This document shows, one piece after another, positions 1-8,101 of a stretch of DNA of 54,420 nucleotides (positions are counted from its first letter, which is position 1; the number at the start of each line of letters is the position of its first letter). Source of the stretch: Desulfobulbus sp. (lineage in GTDB: Bacteria; Desulfobacterota; Desulfobulbia; Desulfobulbales; Desulfobulbaceae); assembly GCA_009780825.1 (NCBI GenBank), contig WQZH01000014.1:1-54420 (forward strand), written 5' to 3'. The position numbers were made by a program, and so were the translations under genes. The notes under the pieces were generated by a model. That model was given only the letters and a program-made list of their open reading frames with translations, was not told where the DNA came from and did not search any database.

Positions 1-86
1 CCATGAAGCCTCCTTTTTCGTGACTTTGAGCGGTCCACGATTTGGGAGGCTTCTTTATTTTGCAGGAACCGTCAAACTTTGACTGT

Positions 87-105
87 CCCCCGGCAAAGCC
101 GGGGG
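87..105. other. GC-rich perfect hairpin
   Basis: Eight C/G-rich bases at 87-94 pair perfectly with 98-105 around an AAA loop, followed by TTT. It could be a short terminator for a gene to the left of the window or a REP-like palindrome. A second inverted repeat (5-13 with 45-53, nine bases) lies just upstream. No gene is visible in 1-314. Confidence 0.4.
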
Positions 106-207
106 TTTACCCAAGGAAAATTAAGAGGAGCCCGCCTTGGGCAAGCCATTGACGGACTTGGTGGATGGATGGCGAGTCGTCGTGCCCTTGCGCCGCATCC
201 AAGGGAT

Positions 208-241
208 CAAAAACTCCTGACCTCTTTCTGGGAAAGGTCAG
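208..241 (-). terminator. Rho-independent terminator of the DUF2145 unit
   Basis: On the minus strand, CTGACC plus TTT (236-241 and 233-235) pairs with 217-222 and 225-227 around a short loop with a small bulge. A GAG and then five T (complement of 209-213) follow. It lies about 75 bases past the stop of the DUF2145 gene, which fits a terminator for that unit. Confidence 0.5.
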
Positions 242-314
242 AAGTTTGGGGAAGAGGGAAAGCGATTTTTCTCGGCCCGAACGGCACTCCGCCCGGACCG
301 GGAAAGAACCTTTT

Positions 315-1118
315 TCAGTCCGGGCGCACCATCAGAACCTCTGCCCCCTTATCGTACCGGGTCAGATACTGGCCTATCTTCTCGAAGGTAGCCGTCACCG
401 GCTGCTTGGGCTGATCCGACATTGAGACCTCCTCGCTGAACATCGATCCGAGCATCAATTTCAAGGGATTGACATTGACCTTCTGAGCCTCGAAGTAGGC
501 TTTTTCCTGTGCCTTGATTTTTTTGATGTCGTCGGTTTGGTAAATGGCGGCATTGATGACGTCGAGAACGAATTCGGTACAGTTCTGCCGCCCGAGCGTG
601 AAGGGATTGGCAATGACGGAATAATGCGGGTCATGCAGTGAGGCGTACGTCGGAGAGGTGATGACGGCCAGCAAACGCTGCTGCAAGGTCGGCGAGGGGA
701 TGATGATACCTGCCTCCAGCTCGGCCACCCCGGCAAAAAAATCGGGCGGATAATCCATCACCAACTCGCTGACATCCGGATGTTTTGCCTGTTGATACAG
801 ATTGTATATGGCGTATCCCGGCACCTTGCGGCCATCTGAGGTGGTGATCTCGGAATAGACGGCAAAGGCGGTGTGGGTGAACGCCATGCCTTCCGGCATT
901 TCAGATTGCGGCCGGCCCTTGCGGGCCAGGATAGCGACGTAGGCCCCCTTGCCCGCCAGGATTTTCTCGACCTTTTTGGCAAAACCCACCACCTGCTCGG
1001 GAGAGAAGTTCATCGTCTCCCCTGCTTGGCTGCTGGCGGCGCTAAAACTCGCGGCTGGGGCTTCCGTTACGAGCGTGACAACGAAAAGCACTACGAAAAG
1101 ATGAAACATTATTCTCAT
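315..1118 (-). CDS. DUF2145 family secreted protein
   Basis: A 267-residue protein with an N-terminal signal peptide (about residues 1-23, ending near PAA), so probably exported to the periplasm. The body matches the DUF2145 family by two conserved blocks: FTHTAFAV around residues 80-87 and NCTEFV at 179-184. The order of a conserved His (H82) before a conserved Cys (C180, in an NC-T/S-E/D-F context) resembles circularly permuted NlpC/P60-like (YiiX/LRAT) folds, so a thiol hydrolase is possible; that is inference only. It lies 23 bases downstream of the small secreted protein gene at 1142-1495, probably in one transcript. The ATG at 1118 has only a weak ribosome site; a second in-frame ATG lies three codons on. 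No experimentally known role. Confidence 0.8.
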   Translation of the reverse strand: MRIMFHLFVVLFVVTLVTEAPAASFSAASSQAGETMNFSPEQVVGFAKKVEKILAGKGAYVAILARKGRPQSEMPEGMAFTHTAFAVYSEITTSDGRKVPGYAIYNLYQQAKHPDVSELVMDYPPDFFAGVAELEAGIIIPSPTLQQRLLAVITSPTYASLHDPHYSVIANPFTLGRQNCTEFVLDVINAAIYQTDDIKKIKAQEKAYFEAQKVNVNPLKLMLGSMFSEEVSMSDQPKQPVTATFEKIGQYLTRYDKGAEVLMVRPD

Positions 1119-1141
1119 GATCGCACCATTCCAAAATTGCG

Positions 1142-1495
1142 TTATCGTTGCAGCGCCTGATCGGGCGGGGTGGTGGAGATCGATTCGTCAGTAATCTCCA
1201 ACGGTTTACGCACAGGGGCGGAGGCCGCCTGCTGCAACCCGATCGCCGCCTTCGAGCTGCCCACTCCGGCGGAGGTGAGCGTCTGGCCGCTAATGGCAAG
1301 GGGAACCGAGGCGGCAGCGGAGGTCACCTGACCCGAGGCCACGAGGGCATGGGCAGCGCTGCCGCTGGCATGGCCGCTGGCCTGAACGCCTTCCTTGACC
1401 GCTTGCCCCACATGGGTGTCCTCTCCGGCTAAGGCCTGACAGCACATTGCTGATACGAACATCGACGACAAGAGCAACATAAAACTTTTTTTCAT
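1142..1495 (-). CDS. Small Ala/Ser-rich secreted protein paired with DUF2145
   Basis: A 117-residue protein. The ATG at 1495 is chosen because a GGGAGGG ribosome site sits just upstream; an in-frame start seven codons earlier has none. Residues 1-23 form a signal peptide (MKKSF, then a hydrophobic run, ending ALA). The mature part is low-complexity, rich in Ala, Ser, Gly, Val and Gln (for example GQAVKEG, ASGHASGSAAHA, AISGQTL). No catalytic motif is visible. It is the first gene of a likely two-gene unit with the DUF2145 protein. I do not recognise a function; co-export and joint action with its neighbour is inference from position. Confidence 0.7.
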   Translation of the reverse strand: MKKSFMLLLSSMFVSAMCCQALAGEDTHVGQAVKEGVQASGHASGSAAHALVASGQVTSAAASVPLAISGQTLTSAGVGSSKAAIGLQQAASAPVRKPLEITDESISTTPPDQALQR

Positions 1496-2462
1496 AATTC
1501 CCTCCCAAAGAGACATTTTTCTTTACGCGCATCCATTTGATCAACTTATTGTTTCCTCAATTCAACCCTGGCAACCGTCATGAAGCGTAAACGGTCGTTG
1601 ACGCTCTGAAGGGCAATGGCCATTGGTAAGATTTAATTGGAGGAGCAATAGCAAATATTCCTTTCATCCAAAATGACTTTTTATTATCGCCGTCCTTCTC
1701 CTTGCTGCGCCAGGTAAACGGCCAAGCTGTTAAAATATAAACGCTCGCAAAATAGCACAAACGAGTGTCCGAATCCAGTGTTCTGAAAGATCTCTTCATC
1801 TGTTTGTATAATGATTTACGATTACTAAGGGATTGTCTATAAATAATGATGTTCTTATTGAGAGTGATCATGCCTAGTTATAGATACATCCTGCGTCATG
1901 CTCTGGTGTATACCAAAATCTGCGCCGGCAAAATTTTCAATAAAACAACGTTCGGCGTACTTGCTACTCTTGCCGAGCGCGAAACGATAATATTTCCTTG
2001 TATCAGCGGCCCACCAAGAGGCCTGCGCAGCGGGCATAAACAGTACACCATTACCTCTTGCCGGTTGCAACAATGGGTTGGAGCATGCCGGGATGGCGGT
2101 TGTCAGTTTAGACCATGGCGCAACTACGACAATTTCGCCATCTTCTGCAAAGAGCACGATTCGAGGCCACAGAAGATGACATGACGAACCGGGGGGTGAA
2201 TCGATCCGCGTGTTTTCGGATCGGCTCTGGCCCCAGAGTATCATCTCTATCCATGACTCTGTTTTCATCGCCGAATCGCGTTTTATTACACTATAGCAAG
2301 GAGTTAAACCTTGCCATTGATCATCGTCTTTCAGATCGTCACCGGCCGCTCACGCTTCATAACGGTTGGAAAGGTTGCATTGGGAAAAAATAATACAAAC
2401 CATCATCCCATGTTTCGAGCGATCTGTCAGATGGCGGCGCCATGATGCCGGGCAAAAGATCG
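1496..2462. other. Gene-poor stretch
   Basis: About 950 bases without a convincing gene. The part 1570-1900 is visibly richer in A+T than its surroundings. A 137-codon open frame on the minus strand (1855-2268) begins with ATG but has no ribosome site, no recognisable motif and an unremarkable composition; a 112-codon frame lies over it on the plus strand. Either could be chance or a decayed gene. The promoter for the secreted pair should lie just right of 1495, but I see no clear -35/-10 pair. Confidence 0.5.
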
Positions 2463-2464
2463 CT
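2418..2464 (-). other. Nested inverted repeat at the end of the SAM hydrolase gene
   Basis: AGCGATCT at 2418-2425 pairs with AGATCGCT at 2457-2464, which overlaps the stop codon. Inside the loop ATGGC/GCCAT makes a second small stem. No T-run follows directly on the minus strand, so it is a weak terminator candidate or a 3'-end stabilising structure. Confidence 0.3.
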
Positions 2465-3272
2465 ATTCCGTACGACCGAGATGAACCGTCACCGGCTCAC
2501 CGGGCCGGCAACCAGTCAAGGTGGCGGCGCTGGCCTGGTTGGCGGCGATTTCAAGATACCCGGCACTGGAAACCAGAACCAGCAAGGCCCCTGGCGGCGC
2601 CTCGTGATAGGCCCACGCCAACCGGCTGATCCGCTGGCCGCCGATCTCGGCGTAATCGAACCGGGCGGGCTCCAATTGAGCTGGGCCGACACGGATCGTG
2701 GTGTGGAGATTGCCGAAATGATCAATGCGCAGCACCTGCCCCTGGAGACACCCGGCAACATGGGCTGACTGAGGAAGGTTGACCATCCGGATGGATGCGG
2801 GCGCCACGGCGGGACCGAATTGGCCGGGGTCGCCTGTCCGGGCTAGGGCCGCTGCCACCGGGGCCATGATGTCCCGGCCGTGGAAGGTGGGACTGATGGT
2901 GGGGGTAAAAAAGGAAGGGCGCTCCACACGATGAACCGACTCTATTTTCCGGTCAGCGACCAGAAGCGACAGGCAGCCATTGTCTGGAGCGACGAAAAAA
3001 TGGCCATAGCCGGCCGCCACCAGGATAGCCCGCCCGCTGCCCACTCCGGGATCGACCACAATCACATGGATGGTGCCAGGCGGGAAGAAACAGTAACTAG
3101 TTCGGATGGCGACGGCGGCGGCGGCCACGTCCCAGGCGGGGATGGCGTGCGTGAGGTCAACGATGGCGGCGGTCGGACAGCCTGTCAGCACCGCCCCTTT
3201 CAACTGGCCGACGTAGGGGTCCTGAAGGCCAAAATCGGTGGTCAGGGTGATAATGGCCAGTTCGTTGCCCAT
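2463..3272 (-). CDS. S-adenosyl-L-methionine hydrolase (adenosine-forming), DUF62 family
   Basis: A 269-residue member of the SAM hydroxide adenosyltransferase / fluorinase-chlorinase superfamily. Members without halide-binding residues typically hydrolyse SAM to adenosine and methionine. Visible motifs are TTDFG (11-15), Y.GQLKG (20-26), DPGVG..R (Asp74, Arg81), APDNG (95-99) and FHGRD (His131). The Asp, Arg and His match the conserved triad of the hydrolases. The ATG at 3272 follows AAGGAG with a 5-base gap; an earlier in-frame start ten codons upstream is less likely. It lies on the same strand downstream of the zinc-ribbon gene and hslU. The biological role of this enzyme in bacteria is poorly known. 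Confidence 0.85.
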   Translation of the reverse strand: MGNELAIITLTTDFGLQDPYVGQLKGAVLTGCPTAAIVDLTHAIPAWDVAAAAVAIRTSYCFFPPGTIHVIVVDPGVGSGRAILVAAGYGHFFVAPDNGCLSLLVADRKIESVHRVERPSFFTPTISPTFHGRDIMAPVAAALARTGDPGQFGPAVAPASIRMVNLPQSAHVAGCLQGQVLRIDHFGNLHTTIRVGPAQLEPARFDYAEIGGQRISRLAWAYHEAPPGALLVLVSSAGYLEIAANQASAATLTGCRPGEPVTVHLGRTE

Positions 3273-3368
3273 GGCTGCTCCTTGGAGGATGACGCGCTCC
3301 ATCCACTGGAGAAGAAATCCCTTTTGCCGTCAGCGCCGCCCAGGAATCGGCACGGGACGGCACGCCCC

Positions 3369-3875
3369 TTACCCCACCCGAAGGCCGCAGTCCGGGCATT
3401 CGACCGAGCCAGGAGCAAACCGGCAGCCACAGGCCGGACAGACCGCCCCGCTGGCCCCAGAGTCGCAGAGCGCATCGGCACAGCAGGCGTCATGGTCGTC
3501 CAGTCCTGTACTCTCCCTGTATTCCTGCGCCAGGATAGCCATGGCCTCGTCCTGGTCCTCTTGCCGCACCTGGAGCAGCACTTCCGGGCCCCGGCAGCCG
3601 CACCCGGAGCCAGCCTCCCTGACCATCCGGGACCACACCCCCTTCTCGCCCAGATAGTCCCGCAGCATCTTGACTTGCAGGACCGGACCCCTGTGAACGA
3701 CCGCCACCGGCTCCAGGGGACCGATGGCGCCGCCATGAACAGCACGCTGCTTCCTCCCGGCGAGCAGGACGGCGCCGCTGACCAGGGCAAGGCCGCAATC
3801 CGCACAGATCCGGATCTCGGCACGATACTCACCGCCGTACTGGGGACAGTAGTTGCATGCAGGGTCGATGGTCAT
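3369..3875 (-). CDS. Double zinc-ribbon protein downstream of hslU
   Basis: A 168-residue cytoplasmic protein with two probable zinc ribbons. The N-terminal one has Cys7, Cys10, Cys24 and Cys27 (CNYC, CADC); the C-terminal one has a CPAC...CPDC pattern. Between them is a small domain (VVHRGPVLQVKMLRDYL region) that resembles the DUF2007 type found in putative signal-transducing proteins. The gene starts 15 bases after the hslU stop (ATG at 3875; a TTG at 3890 is an alternative), so it is probably co-transcribed with hslVU. No enzyme motif is visible. A role in metal sensing or protein contact is inference. Confidence 0.6.
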   Translation of the reverse strand: MTIDPACNYCPQYGGEYRAEIRICADCGLALVSGAVLLAGRKQRAVHGGAIGPLEPVAVVHRGPVLQVKMLRDYLGEKGVWSRMVREAGSGCGCRGPEVLLQVRQEDQDEAMAILAQEYRESTGLDDHDACCADALCDSGASGAVCPACGCRFAPGSVECPDCGLRVG

Positions 3876-3890
3876 GCCCAAGGCGCCCAA

Positions 3891-5300
3891 TCAGAGGATA
3901 TACCGGCTCAAGTCTTCGTTTTCCGAAATGTCGGCCAGGTGATGGTGGACATACTCGGCGGTGACCGTGAAGGTCAGATCGTCCCGGTCCGTGGCGTCAA
4001 AGGAAATTTCGTCGAGCACCCGCTCGATGATGGTGTGCAGACGACGGGCGCCGATATCCTCGGTCTTCTGGTTGACCTGCACGGCAATCCGCGCCATCTC
4101 TCGGATGGCCGCGTCCTCGAAGACCAACCGGACGTCCTCCGTGGCCAGCAACGCCGTGTACTGCTTGATCAAGGCATTGTTCGGTTCGGTCAGGATGCGG
4201 AAAAATTCCTCTTCGCCCAGGGCATGCAGATTGACCCGGATGGGGAAGCGGCCCTGGAGTTCGGGCACCAGATCCGACGGTTTGCAGACGTGAAAGGCGC
4301 CGCTGGCGATGAACAGGATATGGTCGGTCTTGACCGGGCCATATTTGGTGGACACTGTCGTGCCCTCGACAATGGGCAGCAGATCCCGCTGCACTCCTTC
4401 GCGCGACACCTCCGGAGCGCCGGAACCGGTACCGCCCCGCGAGGCGATCTTGTCGATCTCGTCCAAAAAGATGATGCCCGACTGCTCGGTGCGGCGGATG
4501 GCCTTCTCGGCAATGGACTCCGTGTCCACCAGCCGCTCGGCTTCCTCTTTCTTGAGGAATTCCAGGGCCTCAGGAATCTTCATCTTCTTTTGCTGCTTTT
4601 TTTTCGGAAAAAATTTGGCAAACGCCTCCTGCAGGGAGTTCTGCATATCCTCCATGCCTGACGCGGAAAACACCTCGACCACCGGCGTACCGCCGGTCGC
4701 GGCCACCGACATCTCCACCACCCGGTCATCCAATTCGCCCCGGCGCAGCATCTCCCGGAACCGTTCCCTGGTGGTCTGCGCGCGGCCTTCCTCCTGCCGG
4801 CCGCCGTCGCTGCTCCCGCCATAACTCAAGGTAATAACCTTGGGCGACCCGGCGGCCGCGCTCTCCTGGAGAGGAGCACGGGGCAGCAGCAGGTCGAGCA
4901 GTCGCTCTTCGGCCATGGCCGCCGCCTTCTCCTGCACGCCCTCTTCCGCCTCCCTGGTGACCATGTTGACCGCCAGTTGCGTGAGATCGCGGATCATGGA
5001 TTCGACATCGCGGCCGACATACCCGACCTCGGTGAATTTGGAGGCCTCGATCTTGAGAAACGGACTTTGGGCGAGATGGGCCAACCGGCGGGCGATCTCG
5101 GTTTTGCCCACGCCGGTGGGGCCGATCATGATGATGTTTTTCGGAGCGATTTCCTCGCGCAACGGCTGCTCAACCTGCTGCCGCCGCCAGCGGTTGCGCA
5201 GGGCAATGGCCACAGAACGCTTGGCCTCGGCCTGGCCGATGATGTAGCGGTCGAGTTCGGCCACGGTTTCCCGAGGGGTCAATGAATTGATGCCTTTCAT
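3891..5300 (-). CDS. hslU: ATP-dependent protease ATPase subunit HslU
   Basis: A 469-residue AAA+ unfoldase that feeds substrates into the HslV protease chamber in the cytoplasm. Visible are the Walker A motif GPTGVGKT (60-67), the pore loop GYVG (93-96), a Walker B with FLDEIDKIA and the short C-terminal tail ending in YIL that docks into HslV. The charged, Lys- and Glu-rich I-domain lies between about residues 110 and 250. Length and all motifs are typical. The ATG overlaps the hslV stop by four bases (ATGA), which indicates translational coupling and a 1:1 operon. Nothing is missing. Confidence 0.97.
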   Translation of the reverse strand: MKGINSLTPRETVAELDRYIIGQAEAKRSVAIALRNRWRRQQVEQPLREEIAPKNIIMIGPTGVGKTEIARRLAHLAQSPFLKIEASKFTEVGYVGRDVESMIRDLTQLAVNMVTREAEEGVQEKAAAMAEERLLDLLLPRAPLQESAAAGSPKVITLSYGGSSDGGRQEEGRAQTTRERFREMLRRGELDDRVVEMSVAATGGTPVVEVFSASGMEDMQNSLQEAFAKFFPKKKQQKKMKIPEALEFLKKEEAERLVDTESIAEKAIRRTEQSGIIFLDEIDKIASRGGTGSGAPEVSREGVQRDLLPIVEGTTVSTKYGPVKTDHILFIASGAFHVCKPSDLVPELQGRFPIRVNLHALGEEEFFRILTEPNNALIKQYTALLATEDVRLVFEDAAIREMARIAVQVNQKTEDIGARRLHTIIERVLDEISFDATDRDDLTFTVTAEYVHHHLADISENEDLSRYIL

Positions 5301-5833
5301 ATTTTTTCAACCACAATGTGGGTATTGGTGTAGACGCAGATCGACCCGGCGATTTCCAAGGCGGCACGGGCGATGGCCTCGGCATCCAAGGAAGAATGCG
5401 CGACCAGGGCCTTTACCGCCGCCTGGGCGTAGGGACCACCGGAACCAATGGCCAGGATGCCGTCGTCCGCCTCGATGACGTCGCCGTTGCCGGACAGCAG
5501 CAAAGAACGGGTGGCGTCAACGGCGATCAGCATGGCCTCCAGCCGCCTGAGCATCTTGTCCATGCGCCAGTCCTTGGCCAGTTCGACCGCGGCCCGCATG
5601 AGGTTGCCGTTGTACTGTTCCAGCTTCTGCTCCAACCGGTCGTACAGAGTGAAGGCATCGGCGGTGGCGCCGGCAAACCCGGTGATCACCTGATCGTGGT
5701 AGAGCCGCCTGACCTTGCGCGCCTGATGTTTGATGATGGTGGCGCCGAACGAAACCTGACCGTCGCCGGCAACCACCACCTGTCCCTGGTGCCGGATGGC
5801 GACGATGGTGGTGGAACGTATCATTTTCTGCAT
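5297..5833 (-). CDS. hslV: ATP-dependent protease subunit HslV
   Basis: A 178-residue threonine protease of the proteasome beta-subunit type, forming the peptidase core of HslUV. The N-terminus reads [12 protein letters not shown]; HslV is processed to expose an N-terminal Thr, here the first Thr of STTIVA. Other markers are [19 protein letters not shown], and a [10 protein letters not shown] segment. The ATG at 5833 is the family start; the frame is open further upstream only because it crosses the 118-base gap and xerC. hslU follows with a 4-base overlap. Confidence 0.95.
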   Translation of the reverse strand: MQKMIRSTTIVAIRHQGQVVVAGDGQVSFGATIIKHQARKVRRLYHDQVITGFAGATADAFTLYDRLEQKLEQYNGNLMRAAVELAKDWRMDKMLRRLEAMLIAVDATRSLLLSGNGDVIEADDGILAIGSGGPYAQAAVKALVAHSSLDAEAIARAALEIAGSICVYTNTHIVVEKI

Positions 5834-5951
5834 GGTGTCATTGCCTGCGTCTACTCTTTTGGGTTGTTCTTTTTGGTTTTTTTCTCGAAGGAAATATGCG
5901 CTTGACGTGTAACCACGATACCAGGCGGAGTCAATTCCTGGCCGGTATTTA

Positions 5952-6860
5952 TCAGGAACCACTCCTGGCCTGAGGATGGGCCTGATCGTAGACCTTGGCC
6001 AGGTGATCGATATTGAGATGGGTATATTTCTGGGTGGTCGACAGGCTGACGTGCCCCAGCAGTTCCTGGACCGTGCGCAGATCAGCACCCATCTCGAGCA
6101 GATGGGTGGCAAAGGAGTGGCGCAAACCATGCGGCGTCACCTCCACCCCGATCCCGGCCCGAAGCCCGTACATCTGGATTGAGCGCTCGACGCTGCGCGC
6201 GCTCAATCGGCTCCCCTGCCCGTTGAGAAACAGGGCGGCACGCTCGGGTTCTCTTCCTCGCTGGATGCGCGCCATGATCAGATCGTCCCTCTCGGGCCAA
6301 TAGCGCTCCAGCATCTCCCTGGCCATCCGGCCGAAGGGGACTAGCCGCTCCCTGTTGCCCTTGCCCCGGACCCTGACGATCTCAGACGTAAGATCGATAT
6401 CGACCAGATTGCAGCCCACCAGCTCGGAAACCCGCATGCCGGTGGCATACAGCAACTCCATGATGGCCCGGTCCCGCCGCCAGAAACGGTCAACGGCTGT
6501 CGGGGCCTCCAGCAGGGCGAACACCTCGTCCACCGTCAGAAAAGATGGGATGTGTCGCCCGAGCTTGGGACCGACGATACCGGCGACCGGATCGGCGGCA
6601 AGGATCTTCTCCCGCCGGAGAAATCGGAAAAAGGTACGGATAGCCGACAACTTGCGCGCCACCGAGGCGCTGGCGTTCACCGGATAGAGCGAGCCGACGA
6701 ATGCCTGGACCTGCTCGGCGGTGATGGCGGCGGGCTCGGCGTCTTCCCCGCAAAAACGGGAAAATTCCACCAGATCAAAACGGTAGCTGTCGGCGGTATG
6801 GACAGAATAACCCTTTTCCACCAAGAGCCACGTCACGAATCGTTCGATCTGTCCGGTCAT
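5952..6860 (-). CDS. xerC: Tyrosine recombinase XerC/XerD
   Basis: A 302-residue site-specific recombinase that resolves chromosome dimers at dif with a second Xer protein and FtsK. The N-terminal SAM-like core-binding domain spans about residues 1-90. The catalytic domain shows Arg143 (TGMRVSEL), Lys167 (RGKGNRERL), His244 and Arg247 (HGLRH), His270 and the nucleophile Tyr279 (TTQKYTH). All catalytic residues are present and the length is typical. The ATG at 6860 is preferred; a TTG at 6884 would add eight residues. It lies upstream of hslV, as in many bacteria. XerC rather than XerD is favoured by that linkage, not proven. Confidence 0.9.
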   Translation of the reverse strand: MTGQIERFVTWLLVEKGYSVHTADSYRFDLVEFSRFCGEDAEPAAITAEQVQAFVGSLYPVNASASVARKLSAIRTFFRFLRREKILAADPVAGIVGPKLGRHIPSFLTVDEVFALLEAPTAVDRFWRRDRAIMELLYATGMRVSELVGCNLVDIDLTSEIVRVRGKGNRERLVPFGRMAREMLERYWPERDDLIMARIQRGREPERAALFLNGQGSRLSARSVERSIQMYGLRAGIGVEVTPHGLRHSFATHLLEMGADLRTVQELLGHVSLSTTQKYTHLNIDHLAKVYDQAHPQARSGS

Positions 6861-6972
6861 CGCCAAAGAGATATTGAAACCCAAAAAGAGAAAGTTTATT
6901 ATGAACGATTACCTTTGTCCGATCTATTCGGCAAATGAAATCGTTTACAGTCCGAACGGGCGGAGCCGTTGT

Positions 6973-7218
6973 ATGGCGAAAAAAACCTTCGAACAAGCGC
7001 TGGCCAGGCTGGAGCAAATCACCGAGGAACTCGAATCTGGAGAACTCAGTCTAGAAAAAAGTCTGGAAAAATTCAACGAAGGCATGTCGCTGGTCCATTT
7101 CTGCAACGGCAAGCTCGACGAGGCGAAATCGCAGGTCGAATTGCTGCTGCACAAGGATGGCCATCTGGTCGGCGTACCCTTTGCAGAGGAAGACGGTGGA
7201 CATCCGAGCCTATCTTGA
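6973..7218 (+). CDS. xseB: Exodeoxyribonuclease VII small subunit
   Basis: An 81-residue coiled-coil protein of the XseB family ([11 protein letters not shown] near the start, then [18 protein letters not shown]), which binds the XseA large subunit in the cytoplasmic exonuclease VII. The ATG at 6973 follows a GGAG at 6962-6965; a longer frame from 6874 would overlap xerC and carries no family similarity. xseA is not in this window. The 3' end overlaps ispA by 23 bases, as often seen for the xseB-ispA-dxs group. Confidence 0.92.
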   Translation: MAKKTFEQALARLEQITEELESGELSLEKSLEKFNEGMSLVHFCNGKLDEAKSQVELLLHKDGHLVGVPFAEEDGGHPSLS

Positions 7219-8092
7219 TGAGCAGCGTCGGCTGGTCGAAGACCGCCTGGCCGCCCTCATGCTGGAGCCAACCGGCGCCTTTGCCCAGCATGTCGAGGCC
7301 ATGCGCTACAGCCTCTTCGCCGGTGGCAAGCGTATCCGGCCCGTGCTCTGCCTAGCCGGAGCCGAGGCGGTGGGCAGCGGCGAAGAGGCCCGGCGACTCG
7401 CTCTGCCCGTGGCCTGCGCCCTGGAATGCATCCACACCTATTCCCTGATCCACGACGACCTGCCGGCCATGGATAACGACGACTTGCGCCGGGGCAAGCC
7501 GACCAACCATACCGTTTTCGGCGAGGCGGCGGCCATCCTTGCCGGAGACGGCCTGCTGACCTTTGCCTTTGACCTGCTCAGCTCCACGGCTTCCGCCGCC
7601 ATACCCGATCCGATCCGCATCCGCATCATCCAGACCATTGCCCGCGCTGCCGGTCCGCTGGGCATGGTCGGCGGCCAATCGCTTGACATGATCCATGAGG
7701 GCCAGCAGATCGACTACGAGGAGTTGCGCCGCATGCACCGCAGCAAGACCGGCGCCCTGATCACCGCCTCGGTGGTGTGCGGCGCCATGGTCGCCGGCGC
7801 GGGCAAAGAACAGGAGGCGGCCTTGCAAACCTACGGCGATCACATCGGCCTCGCCTTCCAGATCGTTGACGATCTCCTCGACGTCGAAGCCACCACCGCC
7901 GAACTGGGCAAGCCAGCGGGCAGCGACGCCAAGGCCGACAAGGTGACCTATCCTTCGCTGTTTGGCAGGCAAGCATCGCGGAGCATGGCCCTGGAGGCGG
8001 TGCAGGAGGCTATCGCCGCCCTGACCCTATTCGACCACCGGGCAGACCCGCTCCGTGCCCTGGCCCGCTATATCGTTGACCGTAAAACATAA
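7196..8092 (+). CDS. ispA: Farnesyl/geranylgeranyl diphosphate synthase
   Basis: A 298-residue trans-prenyltransferase that condenses isopentenyl diphosphate with allylic diphosphates in the cytoplasm, feeding quinone and undecaprenyl synthesis. The first Asp-rich motif DDLPAMD (87-93) and the second DDLLD (225-229) bind Mg-diphosphate; GGKRIRP (43-49) binds the substrate. I choose the GTG at 7196 because GAGGA stands six bases upstream and the resulting length is standard; an ATG at 7157 would add 13 residues inside xseB. The overlap with xseB and the 9-base gap to dxs indicate an operon. Confidence 0.93.
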   Translation: MDIRAYLDEQRRLVEDRLAALMLEPTGAFAQHVEAMRYSLFAGGKRIRPVLCLAGAEAVGSGEEARRLALPVACALECIHTYSLIHDDLPAMDNDDLRRGKPTNHTVFGEAAAILAGDGLLTFAFDLLSSTASAAIPDPIRIRIIQTIARAAGPLGMVGGQSLDMIHEGQQIDYEELRRMHRSKTGALITASVVCGAMVAGAGKEQEAALQTYGDHIGLAFQIVDDLLDVEATTAELGKPAGSDAKADKVTYPSLFGRQASRSMALEAVQEAIAALTLFDHRADPLRALARYIVDRKT

Positions 8093-8101
8093 GACTGCGC
8101 C

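Noticed and set aside
1855..2268. 137-codon frame on the minus strand as a gene
   Set aside because: No ribosome site, no motif, and an overlapping frame of similar length on the other strand. Kept only as a possible remnant in the description of 1496-2462.
2880..4661. 593-codon open frame on the plus strand
   Set aside because: It runs antisense to the SAM hydrolase, zinc-ribbon and hslU genes; the high GC of those genes keeps the opposite frame open. No motif or ribosome site.
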